Positions 44,520-53,459 of a DNA stretch of 64,000 nt are shown piece after piece (the first letter of the stretch is position 1; each line of letters opens with the position of its first letter). The position numbers and the translations under genes were made by a program. The stretch spans positions 1 through 64,000 of the forward strand of contig DAORJK010000015.1 of NCBI GenBank assembly GCA_035438985.1. The letters are read 5' to 3'. Below the pieces are notes generated by a model that did no database searches, was not told the DNA's origin, and was given only the letters and a program-made list of their open reading frames with translations. This DNA comes from UBA4408 sp002389785 (GTDB lineage: Bacteria > Bacteroidota > Bacteroidia > UBA4408).

Positions 44520-44692
44520 TTTTAATATTAAGTTTTAAGAATGCAGAATTAAGAATAATTTTTTTAATGAAAAGACTTGAATGTATGAAGGGTGATTTAT
44601 TGCTATCTATGCATCACACTAGCAATTGCATAAAGATTCATACCCAACACCTTAATTTTATCTAAAAACGATGGTTTACGCCTGATTTAGCG

Positions 44693-44733
44693 CAAAAAAA
44701 AAATCGTTAACAGAATTTACTATTAACGATTTT
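44693..44733 (-). terminator. Intrinsic terminator after the TPR gene
   Basis: Stem AAAATCGTTAA (44700-44710) / TTAACGATTTT (44723-44733) with a 12-base loop; the A run at 44694-44703 becomes the T-run on the minus strand. It lies 20 bases below the TPR stop. Confidence 0.85.
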
Positions 44734-44752
44734 AAAGTATCCATAACAGGTA

Positions 44753-45433
44753 TTATGCACCTGCCAGTGCTTTTGCTCTTGCTAAGTATTTATCAACTTC
44801 TCTTCCTTCGGCAGTTTCAGCATAATCAGATTTCAATTGCTCGTATATTTTCACTGCGTTGGTATAGTTTTTTTGATCCTCATAAGCCAATCCTGCTTTC
44901 ATTAAATAAATAGGAGTAGTAAATTTATTTTCTCTCAACTTGGCAGCTTTCAAGTAATACGAAATTGCTTCTTCTGCTTTTCCTAATTCCATGTTAGCAT
45001 CACCAATAGCACCTACGGCAATTGGACCAACTACTTGATCATCGCATTCAAATTCATTCAATTGATCAATCGCATTTTGGTATTCACCCTTCTTTAAATA
45101 ACAAATACCAAGGTAATAATGTGCTAGGTTTTCGGCCTTTGTAAAGCCATATTCATCAATGATGTATTTAAAGCCTTTAAAATTACCATCTCCATTAATA
45201 GCTTTGTCGATTGAATCCTTTTCAAAATATTTCTCAGCCATAAACATTTCCTTCTGCGCATCAATCTCTTTAGGGCCAATGTATAATTTATCCCAGGCAA
45301 AATAACCTGCTATAATTACAACTATACCAATAACGATAACGGCAAGGCTTCGTTTATTTTCTTCAATATAACGCTCAGTTTTACTGTAAACTTCCTGAAC
45401 ATCAACTAGTACTTCGTCTTTTTCTTGTGCCAT
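44753..45433 (-). CDS. Membrane-anchored TPR protein (YfgM-like)
   Basis: A 226-residue protein with a cytoplasmic N-terminus, one membrane segment (residues ~29-47, LAVIVIGIVVIIAGYFAW) and a periplasmic part of tetratricopeptide repeats (AHYYLGICYLKKGEYQNAID, TPIYLMKAGLAYEDQKNYTN-like units). The layout matches the YfgM/Tetratricopeptide-2 family found near secretion and outer-membrane genes in many bacteria; in E. coli YfgM is linked to SecYEG and chaperones. Single gene with its own promoter-like box and terminator. Confidence 0.85.
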   Translation of the reverse strand: MAQEKDEVLVDVQEVYSKTERYIEENKRSLAVIVIGIVVIIAGYFAWDKLYIGPKEIDAQKEMFMAEKYFEKDSIDKAINGDGNFKGFKYIIDEYGFTKAENLAHYYLGICYLKKGEYQNAIDQLNEFECDDQVVGPIAVGAIGDANMELGKAEEAISYYLKAAKLRENKFTTPIYLMKAGLAYEDQKNYTNAVKIYEQLKSDYAETAEGREVDKYLARAKALAGA

Positions 45434-45453
45434 TGTTTTTAAAAATTGAGGTG

Positions 45454-45461
45454 CAAAATTA
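45454..45461 (-). promoter_or_regulatory. Putative -7 box TAATTTTG of the TPR gene
   Basis: The minus strand reads TAATTTTG (TAnnTTTG), 20 bases before the ATG at 45433. It lies back to back with the plus-strand box at 45495. Confidence 0.42.
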
Positions 45462-45494
45462 ATTTTTTTTATGAAGTTAGCACTATATAATATT

Positions 45495-45502
45495 TACTTT
45501 TG
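45495..45502 (+). promoter_or_regulatory. Putative -7 box TACTTTTG of the metallophosphoesterase
   Basis: TACTTTTG fits TAnnTTTG and lies 15 bases before ATG 45518; the TTG at 45500 is part of the box, which makes it an unlikely start codon. Confidence 0.45.
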
Positions 45503-45517
45503 CACAAATTTTTATTT

Positions 45518-46765
45518 ATGCACCAGCGTTTTATTGTTATTATTGGGGTTCTACTGCTCATCGATTTCTATTTTTTTCAATCCATTCTTACCCTTCTAAA
45601 AAATTCAACTCCGGCACGAAAATCAACAGTTATAAGTATTTACTGGGGATTTACCATTTTTTCGGTTGCACTCTTGTTGATTAATTTTGTTTATCCCTTT
45701 CGTGAATGGAATCAATATATCCGCATTTATGTGGTGGCTTTTGTTGTAGGAGCGCTTATTTGCAAAATAGTAGGCAGCGTATTTTTGCTGGCCGATGATG
45801 TGATTCGTTTGGTAAGATGGATGGGAACCTACCTTGTTCCTTCCAGCGCTCCCGACCCTACTCATCCCCATAGTATCAGCAGAATCAAATTTATTAGTCA
45901 AATGGCCATTTTTATGGCGGCAGTTCCCTATCTGAGTTTAATTTACGGTATGTTTAAAGGTGGATTTGATATTAAAATAAAGAAAACTAAACTGCATTTG
46001 CCAAATTTACCGGACGCATTCAATGGTTTACGCATAGTTCAAATTTCGGATATACATTGCGGAAGTTTTACTACTCCTGAACATTTTGAAAATGCGGTTC
46101 AACTCATAAATAAGGAACAACCCGACCTTGTGTTTTTTACCGGTGACTTGGTAAATGATGTAGCTACTGAAACCGAAAAATTTTCGGCTACATTTAGTAA
46201 AATTCAAGCCCCCATGGGTGTTTATTCAACGCTTGGAAATCACGATTATGGTGATTATGTAAGCTGGGATAGTGAACAAGAAAAAGCTGCTAATTTGAAT
46301 AGCTTGAAACAAAAACACAAAGAATATGGCTGGCGCTTGCTGTTAAATGAACATGTTGCACTGCAAAAAGGTGATGCAAAAATCGCTTTGATAGGTATTG
46401 AAAATTGGGGGGCGCGCGGGTTCACAAAATACGGCGATTTAAAAAAGGCCCATAGCGGAACTGAAAATTATCCTGTTAAACTATTACTTTCACACGATCC
46501 TTCGCATTGGGAGGCAGAAGTTTTAAAAAAATACAAGGATATTGACGTGGCATTTGCAGGGCATACACACGGGATGCAATTTGGTGTTGAAATTCCGGGA
46601 TTTAAATGGAGTCCTGTACAGTACATTTATAAACAATGGGCCGGCTTGTATCAACATGGAAACCAATATTTATATGTGAACCGAGGTTTAGGTTTTATTG
46701 GATATCCGGGAAGGGTGGGTATTTTACCCGAAATTACAGTAGTTGAGTTAACAAACAAAGCTTGA
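45518..46765 (+). CDS. Membrane-anchored metallophosphoesterase (YaeI/LpxG-like)
   Basis: About 415 residues. Start ATG 45518 is preferred because the TTG at 45500 falls in a promoter box. Residues ~1-150 contain four to five membrane segments, followed by a cytoplasm- or periplasm-facing metallophosphatase domain with QISDIHCG, TGDLVND, LGNHDYGD, LLSHDP and AGHTHGMQ, carrying the two-metal ligands. Relatives act on UDP-diacylglucosamine (LpxG/LpxH class) or on other membrane pyrophosphates. Whether it replaces LpxH here is open. It leads a plus-strand pair with the ZIP gene. Confidence 0.87.
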   Translation: MHQRFIVIIGVLLLIDFYFFQSILTLLKNSTPARKSTVISIYWGFTIFSVALLLINFVYPFREWNQYIRIYVVAFVVGALICKIVGSVFLLADDVIRLVRWMGTYLVPSSAPDPTHPHSISRIKFISQMAIFMAAVPYLSLIYGMFKGGFDIKIKKTKLHLPNLPDAFNGLRIVQISDIHCGSFTTPEHFENAVQLINKEQPDLVFFTGDLVNDVATETEKFSATFSKIQAPMGVYSTLGNHDYGDYVSWDSEQEKAANLNSLKQKHKEYGWRLLLNEHVALQKGDAKIALIGIENWGARGFTKYGDLKKAHSGTENYPVKLLLSHDPSHWEAEVLKKYKDIDVAFAGHTHGMQFGVEIPGFKWSPVQYIYKQWAGLYQHGNQYLYVNRGLGFIGYPGRVGILPEITVVELTNKA

Positions 46766-46781
46766 TTAAAAAAATTCATAC

Positions 46782-47498
46782 GTGTCGCTAATTACTACTT
46801 CCCTCCTATTTTTCACAGCACTTTTAAGTGGCTGGTCTGCTTTTTTATTTGAACGAAAAAACAAACATGTTCTAAAATTATTGCTTGCCTTTAGTGGAGC
46901 TTATTTGTTTGCAATTTGCGTACTTCACCTTATTCCCGAAATTTATATGTCGGGAAACAGCGAAATTGGGATTTACATTTTGACCGGTTTCTTTCTGCAA
47001 ATTTTTCTTGAATTTTTTAGCGAAGGAATTGAGCACGGGCATGTGCATGTGCATGCTTCAAGTGAACATAATTTTCCTATCGCAATCATGCTTAGTCTAT
47101 GTATTCATTCATTTTTAGAAGGTATGCCACTGGCGAAACTCGATAGTGGAAGCTACCATTCTTTGCTTGTTGGAATAATACTTCACAATATTCCCGTAGC
47201 ATTGGCTCTAACTACCATGATGATTGAATCGAATGTAGCCCGCAAAAGTATTTTTACAATGCTTGTAATTTTTGCTGCTATGGCACCCTTGGGAGCATAC
47301 TGTAGCCAGGCTATCAGCACTAATCTATTCAACAACATTTCAGTTTATTTCGACAAAATTATTGCGGTGGTGATTGGTATATTTCTTCATATCTCTACTA
47401 CCATTTTGTTTGAATCTTCCGAAAATCATCGATTTAATCTTTTGAAATTTGCCACTATTTTGGTTGGAGCCCTGACTGCTTGGTTATTTCATTTTTAA
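46782..47498 (+). CDS. ZIP-family metal cation transporter
   Basis: A 238-residue membrane transporter for divalent metals such as zinc. Eight hydrophobic segments; TM4 has IHSFLEGMPLA and TM5 HNIPVALALTT, which carry the metal-site His/Glu residues. A His-rich loop (EHGHVHVHASSEHN) precedes them. The start is GTG 46782; no ATG fits, as the next Met falls after two membrane segments. It follows the metallophosphoesterase by 16 bases, so the two are probably co-transcribed. Confidence 0.88.
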   Translation: MSLITTSLLFFTALLSGWSAFLFERKNKHVLKLLLAFSGAYLFAICVLHLIPEIYMSGNSEIGIYILTGFFLQIFLEFFSEGIEHGHVHVHASSEHNFPIAIMLSLCIHSFLEGMPLAKLDSGSYHSLLVGIILHNIPVALALTTMMIESNVARKSIFTMLVIFAAMAPLGAYCSQAISTNLFNNISVYFDKIIAVVIGIFLHISTTILFESSENHRFNLLKFATILVGALTAWLFHF

Positions 47499-47939
47499 AC
47501 TGACAAGTTAGAATCAATCCTCTTTACAGCATTAATAAAATTTATGAGTTCAGTTCAATTAAGGAACTGCTCCAAAAATTTTCACAAAAACTTATAAGCT
47601 TATCCGCAAGTGTAGCTAAACTTTAATTTTTTTGTACACAATTGGTGTAATCTATAAACTTGAAAGAGGTAATATTATTTGAAACGAAATCGAATCAGCG
47701 ATAATCATAAGAATCCCTGCCTGCCCTAGCGATTGTTTAGTTACTGCAGGCAGGCGCCAAATATGCGTTCCAATAATAAATTCTAATGAGGCAAAAATTA
47801 TTAATTCTGTTTTATTATTTTAAAATTTAGGTACAAAAGCTGTTTTATCTAAAAATTTTTTTTCTCATTTTTAATTTCATTCAAATAAACTTTCCAATTT
47901 TTCGTTTACTTTAAATGAATAAACAAAATCCTTAAACGA
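47499..47939. other. Intergenic region with a GC-rich hairpin
   Basis: 440 bases between the ZIP stop and DUF4153 ATG. It holds the CCTGCCTGC hairpin at 47716-47754; the rest is AT-rich and without a recognised gene, promoter box or RNA. Confidence 0.6.
47716..47754. repeat. CCTGCCTGC / GCAGGCAGG inverted repeat
   Basis: Perfect 9-bp arms flank a 21-base loop, GC-rich in an AT-rich gap and without a T-run. Such CCTGCC palindromes are frequent intergenic repeats in Bacteroidota, as I recall. Confidence 0.6.
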
Positions 47940-49763
47940 ATGCAAATTCCATCTATACAATCATTGATAATAAAGGCAAAAGCAAGTTTTTTGCGCTTTT
48001 CATTGGCCTTACTTTTTGCTATTGCAGGAGCTGCTATAGCCATTTTTCTAATTCATAGAGGAAATAACCCAACCGAGGAACACTTTTTTTTAGTTAAATC
48101 ACTTATGTGTTGTTACCTGGGAATGCTACTATTTATAGCCGTTTCGGTGATTCATGAGCGGTTTCGTTTTACACAAACTAAAATCATAGTACTTTATAGT
48201 TTAGGAGTATTATTGCTTGCACTGTTTTACTTTTCTTTACCCGATTTTTTCACATTGCAGGCTAGCATACGCTTTGTTTTATATGCAATTGTTTTACATT
48301 TATTTATTGCATTTGCCCCTTTTATCGGGAAGAATGAAGTAAATGGATTTTGGCAATACAATAAATCCCTCTTTCTCGGAATTCAGCTTTCGGCTTTATA
48401 TTCAATTGTTTTGTTTATTGGTCTTTCAGCGGCAATCGTTGCCATAAACAAACTTTTTCAGGTGAATTTTGATGAAAAAATTTATGCTTACTTATGGGTT
48501 CTTATAGTCGCTGTATTCAACACCTGGTTTTTTCTTTCTGCATTCCCTGCTAATATAGATGCATTAGAAACACAGCACGATTATCCCAGAGGATTAAAAC
48601 TTTTCACTCAATACCTGCTTATTCCGCTGATAACCGTTTACCTTTTGATTTTGTATGCTTATATGTCCAAAATAATTCTTCAGCAACAATGGCCGGAAGG
48701 ATGGGTATCCTACCTGGTATTGTTTTTTTCGGTAGCCGGAATTTTATCTTTATTGTTGGTTCATCCGGTGCATAACGACGAACAAAACAAATGGATTCCA
48801 TTATTTTCTCGTTTTTTTTATTACGCACTTTTTCCTTTGTTGGTGCTTTTATTTTTTGCGATTAAAACCCGCATTAGCGAGTATGGTATTACCGAAAATC
48901 GCTACTTAGTACTTTTGCTTGCTTTATGGCTTCTGGTAGTTGCCCTAGCCTTTTTATTTTCGAAGCGTTTTAGCATAATGTTTATCCCGGTTTCACTGTG
49001 CATCGTGCTTTTTAGCTGCACTTTTGGTCCTTGGAGCGTTTTTACCATTTCTTTAAAAAGCCAACAATCCCACTTAACTAATTTACTCGAATCACAGGGT
49101 TTGCTTAAAAACAATAAGATTGCCGCTACTTCGAAGGAAATTGATTTTACTACTCAAAAAGAAATTTCCTCAGTAGTTGATTACCTTGTTGAGTATCATG
49201 GATACAGCAGTTTACAGCAATTTTATATTTGTTCGCTCGACTCATTAATGAACGCAAACAAGGCAAATAATGCACAAAATTACTATGCTCAAAGCGAGTT
49301 GTTGCTCAAACAAATGGGTCTGGAGCACATATCCGAATACGTAAGCGAAAAAAATAACTACTTTGATTATACTTGTGAAACTGATTACACTCAAACTCTT
49401 ACTAACTATTCCTTGTATGTTTCCAATTATAATTATGCAGGCGATTCAACTCAATCAACCTTTACGAGCGATAGTTTAACCTACACATTAAAGTCTGAAG
49501 CAAGTGGGACTTGGTTAGTTGTTTTATCGGGAAGTGAGGAATTGAAAGTAGATGTTTCAAAAATAGTTTCGAACCTACGGGCTCAAAAAAACAGCGAATC
49601 TTATGCTGTTCCTGTAAAATTAATGAGTTGCTTACTTTCGGGAAAGAACTTTCAAGCGCTTCTAGTTTTCAAACATATTCATGGTAAATACAGCAAAAAT
49701 ACCATCCAACTAAATGGCTATACGCTTGAATGCTTCATTGGAAAAAATAAAGAAAACAATTAA
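47940..49763 (+). CDS. DUF4153 membrane protein
   Basis: A 607-residue protein with about ten to twelve membrane segments in the first 390 residues and a soluble C-terminal domain (~395-607) with YAQSELLLKQMGLEHI and TFTSDSLTYTLKSEASGTW-like sequence. Segments such as FWQYNKSLFLGI, PRGLKLFTQYLLIPL and FSRFFYYALFPLL are shared by the DUF4153 family of Bacteroidota. Function unknown. It is monocistronic and not near other envelope genes. Confidence 0.82.
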   Translation: MQIPSIQSLIIKAKASFLRFSLALLFAIAGAAIAIFLIHRGNNPTEEHFFLVKSLMCCYLGMLLFIAVSVIHERFRFTQTKIIVLYSLGVLLLALFYFSLPDFFTLQASIRFVLYAIVLHLFIAFAPFIGKNEVNGFWQYNKSLFLGIQLSALYSIVLFIGLSAAIVAINKLFQVNFDEKIYAYLWVLIVAVFNTWFFLSAFPANIDALETQHDYPRGLKLFTQYLLIPLITVYLLILYAYMSKIILQQQWPEGWVSYLVLFFSVAGILSLLLVHPVHNDEQNKWIPLFSRFFYYALFPLLVLLFFAIKTRISEYGITENRYLVLLLALWLLVVALAFLFSKRFSIMFIPVSLCIVLFSCTFGPWSVFTISLKSQQSHLTNLLESQGLLKNNKIAATSKEIDFTTQKEISSVVDYLVEYHGYSSLQQFYICSLDSLMNANKANNAQNYYAQSELLLKQMGLEHISEYVSEKNNYFDYTCETDYTQTLTNYSLYVSNYNYAGDSTQSTFTSDSLTYTLKSEASGTWLVVLSGSEELKVDVSKIVSNLRAQKNSESYAVPVKLMSCLLSGKNFQALLVFKHIHGKYSKNTIQLNGYTLECFIGKNKENN

Positions 49764-49793
49764 TGGAATTTTTACCGGCTGGTAAGTTAAGTA

Positions 49794-49865
49794 AGTTGTG
49801 AGGTTTTGTAAGAAGTAAATATAACCACCATGAAAATAAAATACCCCTTCTTCCACCCCACAACT
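49794..49865 (-). repeat. 72-bp element with terminal inverted repeats (copy B)
   Basis: Begins AGTTGTGAGG and ends CCCCACAACT on the plus strand (10-bp ends with one mismatch). The reverse complement carries TTTTCATGGTGGTTATATTT, identical to copy A at 20986-21005, at plus-strand 49817-49836. It lies between the convergent DUF4153 and pirin genes. Confidence 0.75.
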
Positions 49866-49981
49866 ATATCTTTAGCATTAAAAATATGCTTTGTCAAACT
49901 TAGAAAATAAATTTCATTATACTGAAAAATTAACTAACAGTTTATTAACTAGTGCTTAATTAGCGCTTGATCTAAATTTAG

Positions 49982-50704
49982 TCATTCCAACAACATTGGA
50001 ACATCCATAATCAATACTTCTGCATTCGCTGAATTTGCAACAATTTCAAAGTTTTCAACTTCCCAAATTCCTAAACCATCACGTTCATTTAACTCAATCG
50101 AATGAATTGTAAAACTACCTGCTAAAACAAAGGCATAAACTCCATTTCCGCTTTTTTTTACTTGGTAGTCAATCTTTACACCTTGGTCTAATTTAGTCAA
50201 ATAAAACCATGCTTGTTGATTAATCCAAACACCAGAGCTGTCTTTATCGGGTGAAACAATTTCTAGCAATTTGTTCTTGCGATCAATTTCATTCAAAGTA
50301 ATTTGATCGTATCTGGGAGGTATATTTCGCTTTTCTGGAAAAATCCAAATTTGAAGAAATTTAACTTCACTATCTTTATTTTTATTGTATTCACTATGGG
50401 TAATTCCAGTTCCTGCACTCATAATTTGCACATCCCCTTTTTTAATCACAGTAACATTTCCCATGCTGTCTTTATGCTCCAAATCTCCTTCCAATGGAAT
50501 TGATATAATTTCCATATTATCATGGGGATGTGTACCAAAGCCCATTCCGGCTGCCACAGTATCATCATTTAAAACACGTAAAACACCAAAATGAACTCTT
50601 TCGGGATGGTGATAATTTGCAAAACTAAAAGTATGCTTGCTGTGCAACCATCCATGGTTGGCAACACCCCGGCTAGCTGCTTTGTGTAGAACTGTTTTCG
50701 ACAT
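49982..50704 (-). CDS. Pirin-family bicupin protein
   Basis: A 240-residue cupin with N-terminal metal site His59, His61, His103 and Glu105 (TH-P-H-DNMEIISIP and GTGITHSEYNKN), the ligands of human pirin and E. coli YhhW. The latter has quercetinase activity; the natural bacterial substrate is unknown. ATG 50704 fits the family. It converges with DUF4153 across the inverted-repeat element. Confidence 0.93.
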   Translation of the reverse strand: MSKTVLHKAASRGVANHGWLHSKHTFSFANYHHPERVHFGVLRVLNDDTVAAGMGFGTHPHDNMEIISIPLEGDLEHKDSMGNVTVIKKGDVQIMSAGTGITHSEYNKNKDSEVKFLQIWIFPEKRNIPPRYDQITLNEIDRKNKLLEIVSPDKDSSGVWINQQAWFYLTKLDQGVKIDYQVKKSGNGVYAFVLAGSFTIHSIELNERDGLGIWEVENFEIVANSANAEVLIMDVPMLLE

Positions 50705-50734
50705 AGTGTATGAGTTTATTGGCTACTGTTGCGT

Positions 50735-51610
50735 TTATTTTTTTATGAACAATCCTTTTAAAGTGTCGCCTGCACGAAACAAGGTTAACGTAGCATTTAA
50801 AAGCTTTTTGGCTAGCTTATAAAGCAATTTTGTTTCTGTTTTAGCACGCAATTCCTCATCTTTACTAACACCGTTTGTGTTGCTTGAAGCTGGGTGGCCA
50901 ATACTTTTTTGAAACCGGCTAAGTGAAATACCCGTGGTTTGAAATGAATCTATGCTGAAATTTTCAGAACGAAATAAATAGGAAAGCGTTTTTTGAGTAT
51001 AATAACTCAGATGCTCAGGATATTCTATAACATTCCATTTACTTTTGAGAGTATACCTTGATACCGAATTAAAATTAGGCGTTGTAACATACACTGCTCC
51101 ACCCTTTCGGAGAATTTTTGAAAAGTGTTGCAATTCCTCTTTCGGATTATTAATATGTTCAATTACCTCAAAGGAAGTAATCACATCAAAAAAATTAGGA
51201 GGATAATTGATTGCATCCAGTTTTCCTTGATGCATGTGTATTCCCTTTTCCTTACAGATTTTCAATGCTTGATCGGTGTATTCTGTACCATATACATTCC
51301 AATTTCTACGTTTGGCTGTTTCTAAAAAAAAACCATCACCACATCCAACGTCAATTAAATTATTGGTATTTCTGAATTTTTCAAGAGTATCTAAGAGCTC
51401 ATTGTAGCGCTTTATAGTAATCGCCGAAATTGAATTGGTTCTTGGATAAGTTTCGTAATGTGCTATAAGTTCACTTTCGGTTGGAATTTTCTTTGCAAAT
51501 ACAAAAGTACAATTTGAACATTTGCATAGATGAGCTGCTTCATACCCGTTTAACGCAGGAATTGAATTGGAACCACAAACAGTACAGGAAGTAAATTCAG
51601 AAAGGGCCAT
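50735..51610 (-). CDS. SAM-dependent methyltransferase with N-terminal zinc-ribbon-like Cys cluster
   Basis: A 291-residue protein; start ATG 51610 is preferred over 51664, which would add 18 residues before MALSEF. Residues ~8-40 contain CTVCGSN and CKCSNC, four cysteines in two pairs that look like a zinc ribbon. Residues ~60-220 are a class I methyltransferase with LIDVGCGDGFFLETA (motif I), FDVITSFEVIEHI and LRKGGAVYVTTPN. The YYTQKTLSYLFRSENF stretch is common in methyltransferase_23 proteins. Divergent from comB. Target unknown, possibly a lipid or glycan. Confidence 0.85.
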   Translation of the reverse strand: MALSEFTSCTVCGSNSIPALNGYEAAHLCKCSNCTFVFAKKIPTESELIAHYETYPRTNSISAITIKRYNELLDTLEKFRNTNNLIDVGCGDGFFLETAKRRNWNVYGTEYTDQALKICKEKGIHMHQGKLDAINYPPNFFDVITSFEVIEHINNPKEELQHFSKILRKGGAVYVTTPNFNSVSRYTLKSKWNVIEYPEHLSYYTQKTLSYLFRSENFSIDSFQTTGISLSRFQKSIGHPASSNTNGVSKDEELRAKTETKLLYKLAKKLLNATLTLFRAGDTLKGLFIKK

Positions 51611-51733
51611 AAATATGTATTGGCTTCTACACCAGCAGGTACAAAAAAACAAATTAATCCCCACATCCCAAACAACTATTTATTTCCAATTGATTTTCTT
51701 TTATTTGTAATTCAAAATAGAGACCTGTATTTG

Positions 51734-52462
51734 ATGGCATATAACGTTCAAGTTTGTTTTTCACCGGCTTCTTTCTCACTGTTTAGGGACGATGAAGCAA
51801 TTGTAGTAGTTATTGATGTGCTAAGAGCAACTTCAGCCATTTGTACTGCCTTTGAGAATGGAGTAAAAAAGATAATTCCGGTTTCCACATTAGATGAAGC
51901 TTTTGATTACAAAAAACAAGGCTTTTTGGTTGCTGCTGAACGCGATGGTTCTATTGTAGAAGGATTTCACTTGGGTAACTCCCCTTTCAGCTACATGGAT
52001 GAAAACCTCAAAGACAAAACAATTGTTCTTACTACAACCAATGGTACCAAAGCCATAAATGCCGCCAAAAATGCACACAAAGTTGCCATCGGTTCATTTT
52101 TAAATTTAAATACCATAGCTGAGTGGCTTTGTGAACAGGAACGGAATGTTATATTGTTATGTGCCGGTTGGAAAGATAAATTTAACATGGAAGATAGTCT
52201 TTTCGCGGGCGCTTTGGCAGAACAATTATTAATTACCAAAAAATTCACCTCAGATTGCGATTCTGCCCGTGCATCCGTGCATTTGTGGAATTTTGCTTCC
52301 GAAGATTTATATCCCTTCTTACGAAATTCATCCCATCGCAATCGCTTAGGACGACTGAATCTCGATAAGGACATTCGTTACTGCCTTACGCCCAATCAAA
52401 CCTTTTGCATTCCTGTTTTAGAAGAAGGAGTTCTTATTAAGTTAGAAAAAGATTTAGCCTAA
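51734..52462 (+). CDS. comB: 2-phosphosulfolactate phosphatase
   Basis: A 242-residue phosphatase that converts 2-phosphosulfolactate to sulfolactate. The start is ATG 51734 (MAYNVQVCFSP); a TTG at 51620 would add 38 unlikely residues. CFSPASFSLF, VVVIDVLRATSAI, AAERDG, FHLGNSP and LTTTNGTKAI are the typical ComB segments. ComB serves coenzyme M synthesis in methanogens and sulfolactate production in some bacteria; no comA was found here. In Bacteroidota it could feed cysteate or sulfonolipid synthesis, which is inference. Followed in 7 bases by the phospholipase C-fold gene. Confidence 0.92.
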   Translation: MAYNVQVCFSPASFSLFRDDEAIVVVIDVLRATSAICTAFENGVKKIIPVSTLDEAFDYKKQGFLVAAERDGSIVEGFHLGNSPFSYMDENLKDKTIVLTTTNGTKAINAAKNAHKVAIGSFLNLNTIAEWLCEQERNVILLCAGWKDKFNMEDSLFAGALAEQLLITKKFTSDCDSARASVHLWNFASEDLYPFLRNSSHRNRLGRLNLDKDIRYCLTPNQTFCIPVLEEGVLIKLEKDLA

Positions 52463-52469
52463 TTAACTC

Positions 52470-53456
52470 ATGAAAACTAAAAACCATGTGCTAGTATTGT
52501 TGCTGTTGTTAGGGGTTTTTTCCACACATCAACTTTATTCATGGGGCTTTTTTGCGCACAAGCGTATTAATCGAATGGCTGTATTTACCCTTCCTCCCGA
52601 AATGTTTAGTTTCTATAAGAAACACATCGAATACATCACCGATCACGCGACCGACCCCGATAGTCGAAGAAATGTAGTAGCGGACGAAGCACCCAGACAT
52701 TACATCGACTGTGATCATTACGGTACACATCCTTTTGATAGTATTCCTACCTATTGGAAAGCAGCAGTGGCGAAATACAGTGAAGATTCGCTTAAAGCCT
52801 ATGGTATTGTTCCTTGGCATATTGAAGTCATGATGTATCGCCTAACAGATGCATTTAAGCAAGGTAACATCGATCGTATTTTAAAGTTATCTTCCGAAAT
52901 AGGCCATTATATTGGCGACTCTCATGTGCCCTTGCATACTACTGAAAATTACAATGGACAATTAACCGGACAACGAGGAATACACGGCTTTTGGGAAAGT
53001 CGCATTCCGGAATTAAAAGCCGAAGGTTACGATTATTTTGTTGGACGTGCTGAGTATATTGAAAACCCTTTAAAAAAAGCCTGGGAAACAGTACAAGTGA
53101 GTTTTTCGGAAAAGGATTCTGTATTGTTATTCGAAGCCGAATTGAGCAAAAAAATACTTAGTGACAAGAAATATAGTTTCGAAAATCGTGGAACCACTAC
53201 TGTTAAAGTTTACTCCGAAGAGTATACAAGCGCCTACGATAAAATGCTTAATGGAATGGTTGAACGACGCATGATGGCAAGCATACTTACCGTTGGAAGT
53301 ATGTGGTACACTGCTTGGGTAAATGCCGGACAACCCAATCTCGACCGACTTGATACTAAAGAAGTTTCAGATTCATTGCGAAAAGCGAATGAAGCTGAAG
53401 AGTATTTATGGAAACACGGTAAACCGCTTGAAACGGTAAAAGGACACACGGATTAA
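52470..53456 (+). CDS. Secreted zinc phospholipase C / S1-P1 nuclease-fold protein
   Basis: A 328-residue protein with signal peptide (1-24, cut before Trp25), so that the mature chain begins WGFFAHKRIN. In the phospholipase C/S1-P1 nuclease superfamily the N-terminal Trp is itself a zinc ligand, which fits exactly. His30, DCDHYG, GHYIGDSHVPLHTT and GIHGFWESR supply the other likely zinc ligands. It acts outside the cytoplasm on phospholipids or nucleic acid; substrate unknown. Co-oriented with and close to comB and the T9SS gene at 53460. Confidence 0.87.
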   Translation: MKTKNHVLVLLLLLGVFSTHQLYSWGFFAHKRINRMAVFTLPPEMFSFYKKHIEYITDHATDPDSRRNVVADEAPRHYIDCDHYGTHPFDSIPTYWKAAVAKYSEDSLKAYGIVPWHIEVMMYRLTDAFKQGNIDRILKLSSEIGHYIGDSHVPLHTTENYNGQLTGQRGIHGFWESRIPELKAEGYDYFVGRAEYIENPLKKAWETVQVSFSEKDSVLLFEAELSKKILSDKKYSFENRGTTTVKVYSEEYTSAYDKMLNGMVERRMMASILTVGSMWYTAWVNAGQPNLDRLDTKEVSDSLRKANEAEEYLWKHGKPLETVKGHTD

Positions 53457-53459
53457 TTA

